The notes below the pieces were generated by a model that did not search any database, was not told the DNA's origin, and saw only the letters and a list, made by a program, of their open reading frames with translations. Shown here piece after piece: positions 1 to 9,833 of a stretch of DNA of 64,000 nucleotides. The translations under genes and the position numbers were made by a program. The DNA is taken from the NCBI GenBank assembly GCA_020697255.1, contig JAJFBE010000003.1:206203-270202 (forward strand), in the 5' to 3' direction. The DNA is from Burkholderiales bacterium. GTDB lineage: Bacteria > Pseudomonadota > Gammaproteobacteria > Burkholderiales > UBA11063. Each line of letters begins with the position of its first letter. Positions within the stretch are counted from its first letter, which is position 1.

Positions 1-1
1 T

Positions 2-703
2 GTTTTTTCGGGAGTATGGTTGGCACTATGTGTTTTAGCTGGCAATGTTTATGCCGAAGATGCAACGCACGGATTTGTCATGTCAATTTATGGGCATGCT
101 CTTAAAAGTGCATATGGTGACTGTGTGCACACTGCGTATTATGACCCTCAGCATGATAAGCGGGTTGAGTGTGGGGATGTAGAGTCCACTCCGGTGGAAG
201 TGCCGCAAACAGTAGTTGAAACAGTGACAATGTCTGATGCAGGGGATGTATTATTTAATTTTGATGCTGCAACTCTAACGCCAACAGGTGTATCAAAGAT
301 AAACGAATTTGGTAAAAAATTGGGTAAGCAACCTGATATTACAAGTATAACGATTGATGGCTATACTGATGCGATTGGTAGTAGTCAGTATAATTTAAAA
401 CTTTCCGCTAATCGTGCTGCTGCAGTAAAACAGTTTTTTATAAAGAATGGTGTTCCTGCCGCAATTATTACTACCCATGGCTATGGTGAAAAAGATACAA
501 AGGTATCGACTGATTGTATGAAGAAATATAGCCTAAAGAAAAAACGTAGTGATTTGATTGCATGTGCTGCACCGGATAGACGAGTTGTGTTTACTATTGT
601 ACACAATAAACATGTTGAAAAGACAGTTATGGTAAAACAGACAGCTTCAGCGCCAGAGCCGGATGTAAGTCAATTACCGCAGCCACCGGCTGACGGTCAA
701 TAG
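2..703 (+). CDS. OmpA-family outer membrane protein (5' end outside window)
   Basis: The frame is open from the first bases, so the true start lies before the window. What remains begins inside a signal peptide that appears to end at NVYA before EDATHG. The middle has GDCVHTAYYDPQ, a segment typical of betaproteobacterial OmpA/RmpM-like proteins. The C-terminal half is an OmpA peptidoglycan-binding domain, with VLFNFDAATLTPTG, the DGYTDAIGS and YNLKLSANRAAAV segments, and PDRRVVFTI. Such proteins tether the outer membrane to peptidoglycan by binding diaminopimelate through conserved Asp and Arg residues. No beta-barrel domain is visible in the part seen, so an RmpM-like periplasmic linker is more likely than full OmpA. 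The tail is Pro-rich. A hairpin terminator follows directly. Confidence 0.85.
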   Translation, partial: VFSGVWLALCVLAGNVYAEDATHGFVMSIYGHALKSAYGDCVHTAYYDPQHDKRVECGDVESTPVEVPQTVVETVTMSDAGDVLFNFDAATLTPTGVSKINEFGKKLGKQPDITSITIDGYTDAIGSSQYNLKLSANRAAAVKQFFIKNGVPAAIITTHGYGEKDTKVSTDCMKKYSLKKKRSDLIACAAPDRRVVFTIVHNKHVEKTVMVKQTASAPEPDVSQLPQPPADGQ

Positions 704-708
704 TAGAC

Positions 709-736
709 TAACCCCCACAATTGTGGGGTTTTTTGT
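709..736 (+). terminator. Rho-independent terminator after the OmpA-like gene
   Basis: The arms AACCCCAC and GTGGGGTT surround a short AATT centre and are followed by a T-run. It lies six bases after the stop codon and before ribF, so it probably separates the two transcription units. Confidence 0.75.
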
Positions 737-751
737 TGCTTCTGATTATTT

Positions 752-1696
752 ATGTATAGAATTAAATTAAATCCAAATGTAAACTATGAGCTGCCCGCGG
801 TTGCAACTATTGGCAACTTTGATGGCCTGCATTTGGGGCATCTACAATTATTCAAACAATTAAATTTGCTTGCCAGTCAATATACTTATCGTAGATTGGT
901 TATTACATTTGAGCCATTACCACTAGAGTATTTTTCTGATCAGAAAAAAAAGCTGCGCCCGAGTCGTTTAAGTTTACTTCGAGATAAATTTAAATTTTTA
1001 CGTGATAATAATTTGGCAGATGAACTGGTAGTTATACATTTTGGACAAAGTATTGCTAATTTGTCACCGGGGCAGTTTATTCATAATTTACTTAAGCAGG
1101 ATTTGGGTGTTGTGCATGTGGCGGTAGGCCATGATTTTAAATTTGGTAAAAAAGCAAGTGGTACAATTGATGATTTTGCCAAATATGGGCTTAAAACTTA
1201 TGATATGCCTCCTTTTTATCTAAATGAGTATAGAGTCTCCAGTTCTCTTATTCGTGATTTTGCAAGTAACAATAAACTGGATGAGGTGAAGAAATTTTTA
1301 GGGCATAATATAACCTATACATCGAGGGTTATATATGGCAACCAGTTGGGACGCAAATTTAATGTACCAACGATAAATCTGTCCTTGGGGCTGAATTGTC
1401 CGGCCCTATGGGGGATCTACATAGCGCACGTGTATATTGATGGGATATGTTATAACTCAGTTGCCAGCATTGGCAAAAATCCAACGGTAAGTACGGTAGA
1501 TAATTATAAGCTCGAAGCGCACTTGTTGGATGTCAACCTTGATTTATATGGTAAAATTGCTACTATTGAAATTTTAGAGTTTATGCGTGAAGAGCGCAAG
1601 TTTGATGATCTGGATAGTTTATTTAAACAGATATACACCGATCTACAGATGGCACGCGATTATTTTATGAGAAAAGCAGAAATCAATGGATTATAA
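752..1696 (+). CDS. ribF: bifunctional riboflavin kinase / FAD synthetase
   Basis: RibF phosphorylates riboflavin to FMN and adenylylates FMN to FAD in the cytoplasm. The N-terminal nucleotidyltransferase domain shows [14 protein letters not shown] (about residues 17-30), with the HxGH-type motif, and a later SSSLIRDF segment. The C-terminal flavokinase domain (about 185-310) has [22 protein letters not shown] and the [13 protein letters not shown] end typical of the family. At 314 residues it is of usual size. The 3' end overlaps the start of ileS by 11 bases, indicating translational coupling; ribF-ileS-lspA-ispH is a classical beta/gammaproteobacterial order. The ATG has no strong Shine-Dalgarno sequence just upstream. 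Confidence 0.95.
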   Translation: MYRIKLNPNVNYELPAVATIGNFDGLHLGHLQLFKQLNLLASQYTYRRLVITFEPLPLEYFSDQKKKLRPSRLSLLRDKFKFLRDNNLADELVVIHFGQSIANLSPGQFIHNLLKQDLGVVHVAVGHDFKFGKKASGTIDDFAKYGLKTYDMPPFYLNEYRVSSSLIRDFASNNKLDEVKKFLGHNITYTSRVIYGNQLGRKFNVPTINLSLGLNCPALWGIYIAHVYIDGICYNSVASIGKNPTVSTVDNYKLEAHLLDVNLDLYGKIATIEILEFMREERKFDDLDSLFKQIYTDLQMARDYFMRKAEINGL

Positions 1697-4562
1697 GAAT
1701 ACGATAAATTTACTGGATACAAAATTTCCAATGCGTGGCGATTTGGCTAAACGCGAGCCGGAAATGCTTGATAAATGGACTAAACAAAACCGGTATAAGA
1801 AGCTCCGGGAAGTATGTGCTGGCCGGAATAAATTTATTCTGCATGACGGTCCTCCGTATGCTAATGGGCAATTGCATATAGGCCATGCATCTAATAAGAT
1901 TTTGAAAGATATAATTTTAAGAAGCAAAACCTTAGCTGGGTTTGATGCGCCTTATGTGCCAGGGTGGGATTGCCATGGTTTGCCGATTGAACTAAACATT
2001 GAGAAACAATTTGGTAAAAATTTAGAACCATCAGAATTTCGTAAAAAATGTCGTGAATATGCCAATTCACAAATTGAAGCACAAAAAAAGGATTTTATTC
2101 GTCTGGGCGTATTGGGAGATTGGGATAATCCATATAAAACTATGGATTATAAAACTGAAGCCGGGATAGTACGTGCTTTAGGTGAAATATATAAGAACGG
2201 CTTTTTACATCAGGGTGTAAAGCCGGTTTATTGGTGTATTGATTGTGCTTCTGCTTTAGCCGAGGCCGAAGTTGAGTATCATGATAAACAATCCCCGGCA
2301 ATTGATGTAGCTTTTAAGGGTATAGACAAAGCCGCAATCGCCAAAGCATTTGACATGTCTTTGGACACCGATGCCCAAAATAAGGATATATTTGCAGTTA
2401 TCTGGACTACTACGCCATGGACGCTACCGGCAAACCAGGCAATCTGTGCGGGGGCGGAAATTGAATATGCCCTTGTAGATTGTGGTTGTACCTATATTAT
2501 CCTGGCTAAAAAGTTAGTTGAAGAAGCCTTAAAACGTTATCCATTTATCTCAGAGCATAAAATTATGGCAGTAGTGCCGGGGTATAAACTTGAATTATTA
2601 CAATTTGAACATCCGTTTTATAGTAAGAATGTTCCGCTTATTTTAGGTGAGCATGCAACCGATGATGCAGGTACCGGATTAGTCCATACTGCACCTGCAC
2701 ACGGGATCGAGGATTATAATGTATATGGGCAATATATCAATAAAGTCTTTAAGCGTGATTATGATCCTAAAAACGATATCTATAACCCGGTTGGGAATAA
2801 CGGATGTTATATTAGTACTACCGAATTGTTCGGTGGGATGCATGTATTTAAGGCAAATGATGCAATAGTCAAAGTTTTGGAAGATAACAAACGATTAATG
2901 GCTAAAAATATGCTTGAGCATAGTTATCCTTGTTGTTGGCGGCATAAATCCAAGCTGATTTTTAGAACCACGCCGCAGTGGTTTATTACAATGGACTTTA
3001 CTACAGACAAAGAGGGTAATATTCGTGATTGTGATTTTGAGACCGGTGGGCAGAAAAATGTAGAAAAAGTTTTACGTAATATAGCTCTTGAGGCAGTTAA
3101 TAAAACTAAATTTTTCCCACAGTGGGGGCGCTCCAGACTGGAATCTATGATAAAAACACGACCTAATTGGTGTGTATCCAGACAGCGTAACTGGAGTACA
3201 CCAATGACGTTTTTTATTCATAAAGAAACCGGGCATCTCCATCCGGATAGTTATGAATTATTGCAAAAAATAGCAATTTTAATTGAAAAAGACGGAATAG
3301 ATGCCTGGTTTAATCTTAAACCAGAGCAATTATTATCTGGCGCAGATTTGCAAAATTACGTCAAACTACCAGACACATTGGACGTATGGTTTGATTCAGG
3401 CACTACGCATCAAACAGTTTTAGAAGATCCGTCGCGGGATTTACAGTGGCCTGCTGATTTATACCTTGAAGGTTCTGATCAGCACCGTGGATGGTTTCAG
3501 TCTTCGTTGCTTACCGCTTGTGCAATAAAAGGCAGTGCACCGTACCGGCAATTATTAACCCATGGTTTTTTAGTTGATGGTGATGGATATAAGATGTCCA
3601 AATCCAAAGGGAATATTATTTCAATTCCGGATGGAGTGAAAAAATATGGTGCCGATATTTTACGCCTCTGGGTAGCCAGTACCGATTATTCAGGTGATAT
3701 TGCTTTTTCTGAAGAAATTATTAAGCGAATTACAGATTCGTACCGTAGGCTTAGAAATACAATTCGATTCTTACTGGCCAATTTATCCGACTTTGATTTT
3801 GTAAAGGATGCAGTTGCCACTCAGGACATGGTAGAAATTGATAAGTATGCACTTGTATATTTATCTGGTTTGCAAGATAAAATTGTTAATACTTTATACC
3901 CGGAATATCAATTTCATTTAATTGTACAGGAGCTGGTAACTTATTGTTCAGAAGAGCTTGGCGGGTTTTATCTGGATGTATTAAAAGATCGGTTATATAC
4001 TTCTAAAGTAGACGGCTTGGCCAGACGTAGTTGTCAAACTGCGTTATATCATATTAGCCGGACACTGCTTTTGATGTTATCCCCAATTTTAGCCTTTACT
4101 GCTGATGAGGCTTGGGAGATTTTGATGGACGATGTACAGGACTCGACGCTATATCATTTGCATCATGAAGTGCCTGTAGTAAAATCGGGTGAAAGTTATT
4201 TGGTGAAATGGGCGCAGATACGTGATTTTAGAGTTCAGGTATTAAAAGAATTGGAAAATAAGCGAGTAAATGGTGTCATTGGCTCATCTCTACAGGCAGA
4301 ATTGCTAATAAATGCCGATGCAAATTTACATACGGTATTACTATCTTTAGGCGCTGATTTAAAATTTGCGTATATGGTATCTACTGTTACATTAAACTTA
4401 GCAAAAGAAAACAGTGTAGAAGTTTTGGTAAGTAGTTCTGCCAAATGCGAGAGGTGCTGGCATTATTTAGATAGCGTTGGTAAAGACCCTGAGTATCCGA
4501 CTATTTGTACCCGTTGTGTAGAAAATGTGGCAGGTAGTGGTGAGGTAAGGACTTATGCGTAA
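1686..4562 (+). CDS. ileS: isoleucyl-tRNA synthetase
   Basis: This is a class I aminoacyl-tRNA synthetase of 958 residues that charges tRNA-Ile. Visible landmarks are the HIGH-type signature in [16 protein letters not shown] (near residue 60), the CP1 editing domain with [13 protein letters not shown], the KMSKS loop in [10 protein letters not shown] (near residue 640), an anticodon-binding region, and a C-terminal zinc-binding segment CERCW...CTRC. All key motifs are intact, so it should be active. It starts inside the end of ribF. A short palindrome follows the stop and precedes lspA by about 60 bases. Confidence 0.97.
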   Translation: MDYKNTINLLDTKFPMRGDLAKREPEMLDKWTKQNRYKKLREVCAGRNKFILHDGPPYANGQLHIGHASNKILKDIILRSKTLAGFDAPYVPGWDCHGLPIELNIEKQFGKNLEPSEFRKKCREYANSQIEAQKKDFIRLGVLGDWDNPYKTMDYKTEAGIVRALGEIYKNGFLHQGVKPVYWCIDCASALAEAEVEYHDKQSPAIDVAFKGIDKAAIAKAFDMSLDTDAQNKDIFAVIWTTTPWTLPANQAICAGAEIEYALVDCGCTYIILAKKLVEEALKRYPFISEHKIMAVVPGYKLELLQFEHPFYSKNVPLILGEHATDDAGTGLVHTAPAHGIEDYNVYGQYINKVFKRDYDPKNDIYNPVGNNGCYISTTELFGGMHVFKANDAIVKVLEDNKRLMAKNMLEHSYPCCWRHKSKLIFRTTPQWFITMDFTTDKEGNIRDCDFETGGQKNVEKVLRNIALEAVNKTKFFPQWGRSRLESMIKTRPNWCVSRQRNWSTPMTFFIHKETGHLHPDSYELLQKIAILIEKDGIDAWFNLKPEQLLSGADLQNYVKLPDTLDVWFDSGTTHQTVLEDPSRDLQWPADLYLEGSDQHRGWFQSSLLTACAIKGSAPYRQLLTHGFLVDGDGYKMSKSKGNIISIPDGVKKYGADILRLWVASTDYSGDIAFSEEIIKRITDSYRRLRNTIRFLLANLSDFDFVKDAVATQDMVEIDKYALVYLSGLQDKIVNTLYPEYQFHLIVQELVTYCSEELGGFYLDVLKDRLYTSKVDGLARRSCQTALYHISRTLLLMLSPILAFTADEAWEILMDDVQDSTLYHLHHEVPVVKSGESYLVKWAQIRDFRVQVLKELENKRVNGVIGSSLQAELLINADANLHTVLLSLGADLKFAYMVSTVTLNLAKENSVEVLVSSSAKCERCWHYLDSVGKDPEYPTICTRCVENVAGSGEVRTYA

Positions 4563-4569
4563 TATCTGT

Positions 4570-4589
4570 AATTCCCGGAGGCGGGAATT
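4570..4589. repeat. dRS3-like palindrome between ileS and lspA
   Basis: Arms AATTCCCG and CGGGAATT face each other across GAGG. This is a shortened variant of the ATTCCC-N8-GGGAAT repeat found elsewhere in the window, with a six-base instead of eight-base spacer between the ATTCCC and GGGAAT halves. Confidence 0.6.
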
Positions 4590-4624
4590 TATGCTTTTAA
4601 ATTATAAAAACTTAGGAAGAAAAA

Positions 4625-5140
4625 ATGCAAATACAATTTACATGGTTTAATAAATGCCACGTTCCGCAAAATTATAGATTTTTATTTTTGGGTATAGCGT
4701 TTATAATAATCTTATTGGATCAATTGACTAAATACTATGCCAGACATCACCTTGCATTATTTGAAGTTAAGCCATTTATGCCATTTTGGAACTGGACATT
4801 AATATACAATCAGGGTGCAGCATTTAGTTTGCTGGCAAATAAAGGTGAATTGGCAAAAATATTTTTTGGGGGTATAGCACTTATTGTCTCAATGAGTTTG
4901 GTTTATTTTCTATTAAATAAAATGTATTCCGGTTTAACCGGTATTTCGTTATCCTTTATTTTGGGTGGGGCATTAGGAAATTTAATTGATCGCATTATTG
5001 ATGGGAAAGTTACTGATTTTATTCAATGGTATTATAAAACCCATTATTGGCCTGCATTTAATCTGGCTGACAGTTTTATTACTGTAGGTGTAGTTTTGCT
5101 GATTATAGAAAGTATTTTTATTACCAGGGGCAAAGAGTAA
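4625..5140 (+). CDS. lspA: lipoprotein signal peptidase (signal peptidase II)
   Basis: LspA is an inner-membrane aspartic peptidase that removes signal peptides from diacylglyceryl-modified prolipoproteins. The 171-residue protein has four hydrophobic segments and the family motifs DQLTKYYARH, NQGAAFSLL, GALGNLIDR and NLADSFI; the Asp residues in the last two are the catalytic pair. A GGAAG ribosome binding site lies six to ten bases before the ATG. It is followed after only three bases by ispH. Its activity would be needed for the several lipobox proteins encoded in this window. Confidence 0.96.
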   Translation: MQIQFTWFNKCHVPQNYRFLFLGIAFIIILLDQLTKYYARHHLALFEVKPFMPFWNWTLIYNQGAAFSLLANKGELAKIFFGGIALIVSMSLVYFLLNKMYSGLTGISLSFILGGALGNLIDRIIDGKVTDFIQWYYKTHYWPAFNLADSFITVGVVLLIIESIFITRGKE

Positions 5141-5143
5141 AAA

Positions 5144-6085
5144 ATGGCGGGCACAAAAAAAATTATCCTGGCTAACCCGCGAGGGTTTTGTGCGGGGGTA
5201 GACAGGGCCATAGCCATTGTTGATAAAGCATTAGATAAATATGGTGCCCCGATTTATGTCAGGCATGAAGTAGTACATAACAAATATGTTGTAGATGATT
5301 TAGAAGCACGCGGAGCTATATTTATTGAAGACATAAAAGATGTGCCAGAAAATAGTATCTTGATTTATTCGGCGCATGGTGTACCGCTATCTGTCCGCAT
5401 GGAAGCAGCGGCCAAAAATTTACGCATGATTTTTGATGCGACCTGTCCATTGGTAAACAAAGTCCATGTTGAATTAAAAACGCTGCATAGGCAGGGGTAT
5501 GCTATCGTTATGATCGGCCATAAAAATCACCCTGAAGTTGAAGGTACTATGGGACAGGTAGACGGTAATATTTTTTTGCTTGAAACCGAATCCGATATTG
5601 CAACTTTGCCATTACCCAGAGATATTGAAAAAATAGCTGTAGTAACCCAGACCACCTTGTCGGTTGATGAAACCAAATCTATTATAGAAAAACTCAAAAC
5701 AACATTTCCTAATTTACGCTTGCCTAAAAACGAAGATATTTGTTATGCAACACAAAATCGGCAGGATGCAGTCAAAAAAATGGCAACAATTTGTGATTTA
5801 CTAATTGTAATTGGTAGTAAAAATAGTTCTAATTCAAATCGTTTAAAAGAGCTGGCTGAAAATCTGGGGGTTAAGTCTTATTTAATCGATTTTGCCAGTG
5901 AGATTAATGAAGAGTGGCTAAAAACAACAAATACTGTTGGAGTTACCGCCGGTGCTTCAGCTCCTGAAGTTTTAGTTGAAGGTGTAATTAACAAGCTTAA
6001 AACCTATGGGTTTAATTCCATAGAAACTTTAACGACGATAGAAGAGCATATGGTATTCGCCCTTCCCGGCGAGTTACGTGCTTAA
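5144..6085 (+). CDS. ispH: 4-hydroxy-3-methylbut-2-enyl diphosphate reductase
   Basis: IspH is the last enzyme of the non-mevalonate isoprenoid pathway, a 4Fe-4S protein that reduces HMBPP to IPP and DMAPP. The three cluster-ligating cysteines are visible in NPRGFCAGVDRAI (near residue 18), FDATCPLVNKVH (near 102) and NEDICYATQNRQ (near 200). The 313-residue length is normal. It is probably co-transcribed with lspA, and shares a unit with ribF and ileS unless the palindrome at 4570 terminates. Confidence 0.96.
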   Translation: MAGTKKIILANPRGFCAGVDRAIAIVDKALDKYGAPIYVRHEVVHNKYVVDDLEARGAIFIEDIKDVPENSILIYSAHGVPLSVRMEAAAKNLRMIFDATCPLVNKVHVELKTLHRQGYAIVMIGHKNHPEVEGTMGQVDGNIFLLETESDIATLPLPRDIEKIAVVTQTTLSVDETKSIIEKLKTTFPNLRLPKNEDICYATQNRQDAVKKMATICDLLIVIGSKNSSNSNRLKELAENLGVKSYLIDFASEINEEWLKTTNTVGVTAGASAPEVLVEGVINKLKTYGFNSIETLTTIEEHMVFALPGELRA

Positions 6086-6100
6086 TAAGAAAGTATAAAT

Positions 6101-7444
6101 ATGTTAGAAAATTTATCCAGCCGCATTTCCGGTGTTATAAAAACTATTTCCGGTAATGCCAGACTTACAGAAAGTAATATCAACGATGCACTGCGTGAAG
6201 TGCGGATTGCGCTTCTTGAGGCCGATGTAGCTATCCCGGTTGTAAAAACATTTATTGACCAGGTAAAAACTGAGGCATTAGGGCAAAAAGTTATTGGTAG
6301 TCTAAAGCCGGATCAGGCTTTTATTGGTGTGGTAAATGACAAATTAGTTGAATTAATGGGCTCTTTTAATGATGCCCTGAATTTAAATTGCGTACCGCCG
6401 GCAAAAATTTTGATGGCTGGATTGCAGGGTGCAGGAAAGACCACAACAGTTGGTAAATTAGCCAGGCGTTTGAAAGAGGTTGATAAGAAAAAAGTATTGG
6501 TTGTAAGTACCGACGTATATCGTCCGGCAGCAATTGAGCAATTAAAGGTATTAGCTAAGAGCCTTGAAATAGAATGTTTTCCATCCGATGTATCGCAAAG
6601 CCCGATAAATATTGCCAAAGCAGCTGAGGAGTATGCCAGATTACATTATTTTGATGTGCTGATTATTGATACGGCAGGGCGATTGACGATTGATGAAGCA
6701 ATGATGGAAGAAATCAAACAGTTACATAACTTCCTAAATCCGGTAGAGACATTATTTGTAGCAGATAGTATGTTAGGCCAGGATGCTGTTAATACTGCTA
6801 AAGCGTTTAATGATGCATTAGCGCTAACTGGAGTTATTTTAACCAAGATGGATGGTGATTCACGTGGCGGTGCTGCGTTGTCGATTCGCCAAATTACCGG
6901 AAAGCCAATCAAGTTTATCGGTATATCGGAAAAAGTAACCGGGTTAGAGCCATTTTATCCGGATAGGTTAGCCTCCCGTATATTAGGTATGGGTGATATC
7001 TTATCTCTAATTGATGAAGTTAAGGGTTCAGTCAATGAAGCTGAAGCCAGAAAATTAATGGATAAGGTAAAAAAAGGTAAGAAATTTGACCTGGAAGATT
7101 TTAAGTCACAATTTGAGCAGATGAATAATATGGGCGGTATGAATGCTATTATGGATAAACTGCCTAGTCATATTGCAGCCAAGGCTCCGCAAATGGTAAA
7201 TGATAAAATGATAAAGAAAAACGTTGCTATTATAAATTCAATGACTAAAGTGGAGCGGCGTAAACCCGATTTGCTTAAGGCTTCAAGGAAAAGACGTATT
7301 GCTGAGGGTAGTGGAACAACGGTACAGGAAGTAAATCAGCTTTTAAAACAATATGAGCAAATCAGCGATATGATGAAAAAATTTGGCGGCGGCGGAATGA
7401 TGAAAATGATGAAAAATTTCCGCCACCTAATGCCCAAGATGTAA
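6101..7444 (+). CDS. ffh: signal recognition particle protein Ffh
   Basis: Ffh is the SRP54 GTPase that, with 4.5S RNA, delivers nascent inner-membrane proteins to FtsY. The order is an N domain, a G domain with P-loop AGLQGAGKTTTVGKLA (near residue 105), DVYRPAAIEQL, DTAGRL and TKMDGDSRGGAAL, then a methionine-rich M domain ending in MMKMMKNFRHLMPKM that binds signal peptides and SRP RNA. Length (447) is typical. The gap from ispH is 15 bases. No 4.5S RNA gene was recognised in this window. Confidence 0.97.
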   Translation: MLENLSSRISGVIKTISGNARLTESNINDALREVRIALLEADVAIPVVKTFIDQVKTEALGQKVIGSLKPDQAFIGVVNDKLVELMGSFNDALNLNCVPPAKILMAGLQGAGKTTTVGKLARRLKEVDKKKVLVVSTDVYRPAAIEQLKVLAKSLEIECFPSDVSQSPINIAKAAEEYARLHYFDVLIIDTAGRLTIDEAMMEEIKQLHNFLNPVETLFVADSMLGQDAVNTAKAFNDALALTGVILTKMDGDSRGGAALSIRQITGKPIKFIGISEKVTGLEPFYPDRLASRILGMGDILSLIDEVKGSVNEAEARKLMDKVKKGKKFDLEDFKSQFEQMNNMGGMNAIMDKLPSHIAAKAPQMVNDKMIKKNVAIINSMTKVERRKPDLLKASRKRRIAEGSGTTVQEVNQLLKQYEQISDMMKKFGGGGMMKMMKNFRHLMPKM

Positions 7445-7462
7445 TTTTTAGGTTAAATTAAT

Positions 7463-7491
7463 TTATACACTCAATTTAAATGTTGTATAAT
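7463..7491 (+). promoter_or_regulatory. possible sigma-70 promoter for the 7554 gene
   Basis: A perfect TATAAT at 7486-7491 lies about 60 bases before the start codon. The region 17 bases upstream (TTATAC) is a poor -35, so this rests mainly on the -10 box. Confidence 0.4.
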
Positions 7492-7553
7492 GACTCACGC
7501 TTAATTAATTTAAGTTTGTTATTTATAATTTACTAATTTGATAGGAGATCAAA

Positions 7554-8075
7554 ATGAAAAAATTATTATTAATCAGTTCATTTATTTTATTAAGTTCTTT
7601 AGCCTTTGCAGGTTCAAAGAAACATAGTAAGAGTTCTAATAACGATGAAACTACTATGACATCTATTCCCGCAGAGTTAGCGAGTAACGTAAGATATGAT
7701 TGGAGTCAGGATGATAGAAATACAAGGGTTGTCTTAAAAGTTGCTAATTATAATGCTTCGCCAATTACAGTAAACTCTGTAACGGTTAAATATCAAGATG
7801 GCGATAAGATTAAAACTTGTTTAGATGAAAGCCCAGATGTTGCAATACAACCACAAAAAATGGTTTTGACTGGCAAGATGGAATTAAATTGCCTTGGCAT
7901 AACAAAAAGAGTGACGTATAGTTCAGCATCGACACCACAAATAGCGCATGCTCAGGAAGATGCAAAAACAATAGTAAGAGATGTAATGGTTAATGTGAAG
8001 TACATTGATGCAAATGGAGCTCCTGCTGAACAAAATTCTACAGTTAGCCTTATGTTTGCTAAATACTTCAAGTAA
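7554..8075 (+). CDS. secreted protein of unknown function
   Basis: I do not recognise this 173-residue protein. The N-terminus is a clear Sec signal peptide, KKLLLISSFILLSSLAFA, probably cleaved before GSKK. The mature part begins with a Lys/Ser-rich stretch and is otherwise beta-rich, with hydrophobic-polar alternation such as TRVVLKVANYN and DVMVNVKYID, suggesting a small periplasmic beta-sandwich. Two cysteines (in KTCLDE and LNCLG) could form a disulfide. AGGAG lies 7-11 bases before the ATG. It sits alone between a TATAAT-type promoter and a strong terminator, so it is a monocistronic unit. Confidence 0.7.
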   Translation: MKKLLLISSFILLSSLAFAGSKKHSKSSNNDETTMTSIPAELASNVRYDWSQDDRNTRVVLKVANYNASPITVNSVTVKYQDGDKIKTCLDESPDVAIQPQKMVLTGKMELNCLGITKRVTYSSASTPQIAHAQEDAKTIVRDVMVNVKYIDANGAPAEQNSTVSLMFAKYFK

Positions 8076-8099
8076 AAATATTTTGGCAAAATAAATAAA

Positions 8100-8127
8100 A
8101 TCCACCATTTTCTAATGGTGGATTTTT
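8100..8127 (+). terminator. terminator after the secreted-protein gene
   Basis: The perfect ten-base arms ATCCACCATT and AATGGTGGAT surround a TTCT loop and run into TTTT. It lies 24 bases after the stop codon. Confidence 0.85.
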
Positions 8128-8139
8128 AATATAACTATT

Positions 8140-8159
8140 ATTCCCGCGTAAGCGGGAAT
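8140..8159. repeat. dRS3-like palindromic repeat
   Basis: An exact match to ATTCCC-N8-GGGAAT, with arms extended to ATTCCCGC/GCGGGAAT around GTAA. It is intergenic. Confidence 0.75.
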
Positions 8160-8236
8160 CGATAAAATTCCTAGCATTATTTCCACTAAAATAAAGACAT
8201 CAAAAGAATTTACTTCTGCTTGTAGCATGTAGCCAC

Positions 8237-8265
8237 TTTTGCGAATCTTCGCAAAACTTTTTTTT
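8237..8265 (+). terminator. terminator-like hairpin with no gene before it
   Basis: The arms TTTTGCGAA and TTCGCAAAA flank TC and are followed by a C and a run of T. The same hairpin core occurs after the AsmA-like gene at 54621. No ORF ends just upstream here, so it may end a lost gene or an untranslated transcript. Confidence 0.55.
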
Positions 8266-8346
8266 ATTCCTTCGGTATAATCCATCACGTACTTTAATTA
8301 GATTAAAAAAAGTTGACTTAATTCACTAGATTGGTGTACACTATAT

Positions 8347-8635
8347 ATGAATGAAATTTTTAATGTAAAATTAGCAAGGCAAGCTCAAAGAGATTTAAAA
8401 AAGGTACCATTCCATGTGTCTTATAAGTTACAAGCTTGGATTGAAAGTGTTGGATATTTTGGGTTTAAATAAAATTAGACAAAGACCAGGCTATCATGAT
8501 GAACCGTTAAAGGGTAAAAGATCAGGCCAGCGTTCTATTAGGTTGAGTAAAAGCTACCGTGCAATTTATATAATTACAAATGATTCTATGATTGAATTTG
8601 TAGAAGTTCAAGAGGTAAATAAACATGATTACTAA
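8347..8635 (+). pseudogene. HigB/RelE-type toxin gene, split by a +1 frame change
   Basis: From ATG 8347 the frame encodes MNEIFNVKLARQAQRDLKKV and on to GYFGFK, then meets TAA at 8470. The +1 frame continues at once with KIRQRPGYHDEPLKGK, then SIRLSKSYRAIYI and the natural C-terminus. Joined by skipping one base at the TAA, the two halves give a 95-residue protein of the usual size and pattern of HigB/RelE-superfamily mRNA interferases: basic N-terminal helix, PGYHDEPL segment and SIRLSKSYRAIY strand. The stop overlaps the antitoxin start by 11 bases, the usual toxin-first HigBA order. Either the toxin is inactivated by one indel, or a frameshift is used in TTTAAATAAAA; a sequencing error is also possible. 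Confidence 0.75.
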
Positions 8636-9005
8636 AAGTAAAATGACAAAACAAACTTTAAAAACTATGGAAAAAATTACCGGGCAAAAACTAACATTAG
8701 GTATGTTAATTTATAGTATCAGACTTGGCGAAGAAATGACGCAAACTGAATTTGCTCAGTTACTTAATATTTCCAAATCACATTTATGTGATTTGGAACA
8801 TGGTCGTAAGTTAGTAAGTCCCAAATTAGCTGCACAGTACGCTAATAGATTGGGCTACGATGAAGAGCAGTTTATCCGATTGGCGCTTCAAGCCAGTATT
8901 GACAAGGCAGGTTTAAATTACGATATTGAATTAGGCGCAAGACCCAAAAAACCAATCATAAAACAAAATAAAAAAGTAATGAATCCAACAGCAGTTGCCA
9001 GATAG
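8625..9005 (+). CDS. Xre-family antitoxin (HigA-like)
   Basis: This 126-residue protein has a helix-turn-helix of the Xre/Cro family at about residues 27-83, including EEMTQTEFAQLLNISKSHLC and the recognition-helix context DLEHGRKLVSPKLA. It follows the split HigB-like gene with an 11-base overlap, so the pair is read as a type II toxin-antitoxin operon in which the antitoxin binds both toxin and its own promoter. The C-terminal 40 residues are basic and Pro/Lys/Asn-rich. The antitoxin frame is intact while the toxin frame is broken. Confidence 0.8.
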   Translation: MITKSKMTKQTLKTMEKITGQKLTLGMLIYSIRLGEEMTQTEFAQLLNISKSHLCDLEHGRKLVSPKLAAQYANRLGYDEEQFIRLALQASIDKAGLNYDIELGARPKKPIIKQNKKVMNPTAVAR

Positions 9006-9072
9006 TATCAAACCCCACTATTGTATAAAATGCAACGATAAAAAATAAAATTTTAAAATATAAAACCTCTTG

Positions 9073-9513
9073 TCAATAAAGCTCCTTTAATACTTTCAAA
9101 TTAATTAACTCTTTAGCTAGCTTTTTAATCCTTGTCAACCGATTACTTCCAGCGTGTAACTTATTCATATTATATAAAATATTGGTGTGGTCAATCTCTC
9201 TGGCTAATAAGGAATTAAATAAACTGTCTTCAATTAATGAAATGCACCAAAAGTATTGATGCATAATATGTTCTATATTCTGTAAATGATGAATAGCATT
9301 ATTATATTGATTCTGGATTAACTGGTTGAGATGTTCTACTTTATTCAGTTTACAAATTCTCCCCTGTAATCCGTCAGAGACGCTATTATCAAGCAATCTG
9401 GTTTTAAAATAACGGACAATACCTTCAATTTGAATGTAAAGGTTTTTAAGCTGATTATCTGTAATAGTTACTGATTGTGTTGATGTGGATTTATTTGTAT
9501 AAAATGTAGACAT
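9073..9513 (-). CDS. hypothetical alpha-helical protein
   Basis: I do not recognise this 146-residue protein. It looks almost wholly helical, with long amphipathic stretches such as EHLNQLIQNQYNNAIHHLQN and a basic C-terminus (RLTRIKKLAKELINLKVLKE). There is no signal peptide or membrane segment. GAGGTG lies 6-11 bases before the ATG, which supports translation. It is transcribed towards the toxin-antitoxin pair and stands alone, so the context gives no function. The position next to a toxin-antitoxin locus suggests an accessory gene. Confidence 0.6.
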   Translation of the reverse strand: MSTFYTNKSTSTQSVTITDNQLKNLYIQIEGIVRYFKTRLLDNSVSDGLQGRICKLNKVEHLNQLIQNQYNNAIHHLQNIEHIMHQYFWCISLIEDSLFNSLLAREIDHTNILYNMNKLHAGSNRLTRIKKLAKELINLKVLKELY

Positions 9514-9833
9514 GTTGACACCTCTAGCTGAATAGTTATATTATTTGCCCCTCCCGCCCATAGAAGTATGTCTATAGATAGCTATATATAAAATAGCCAT
9601 ATTTATCGGAAGCTGCTGACCGCTAATTGCTAAAGGATGTTTGAAGTCCAGATGAGATATTACCGCATCATATATATAGCTGTCAACACAATGTTACAGC
9701 GTAGCGTATAAAATTGCCGCCGCTGATTATGCGGCGCACATTACTTTTCTTTAGTGTAAAATAGTGACGCCCTTATTTAAATTTTACAAAAAATATATAA
9801 TATACAACCAATGATATCAGAGAAAGAACCGCT
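9514..9833. other. 320-base intergenic region with inverted repeats, upstream of recQ
   Basis: It holds an 11-base perfect inverted repeat (AGCTATATATA at 9580-9590, its complement at 9671-9681) and a GC-rich hairpin with CGCCGC/GCGGCG arms at 9718-9736. A TATAAT at 9796-9801 lies 33 bases before the recQ start and is a plausible -10 box. No credible ORF was found. Confidence 0.5.

Noticed and set aside
9580..9681. 11-base inverted repeat upstream of recQ as a functional element
   Set aside because: The arms are mostly alternating TA, which arises easily by chance in AT-rich DNA; recorded only in the intergenic note.
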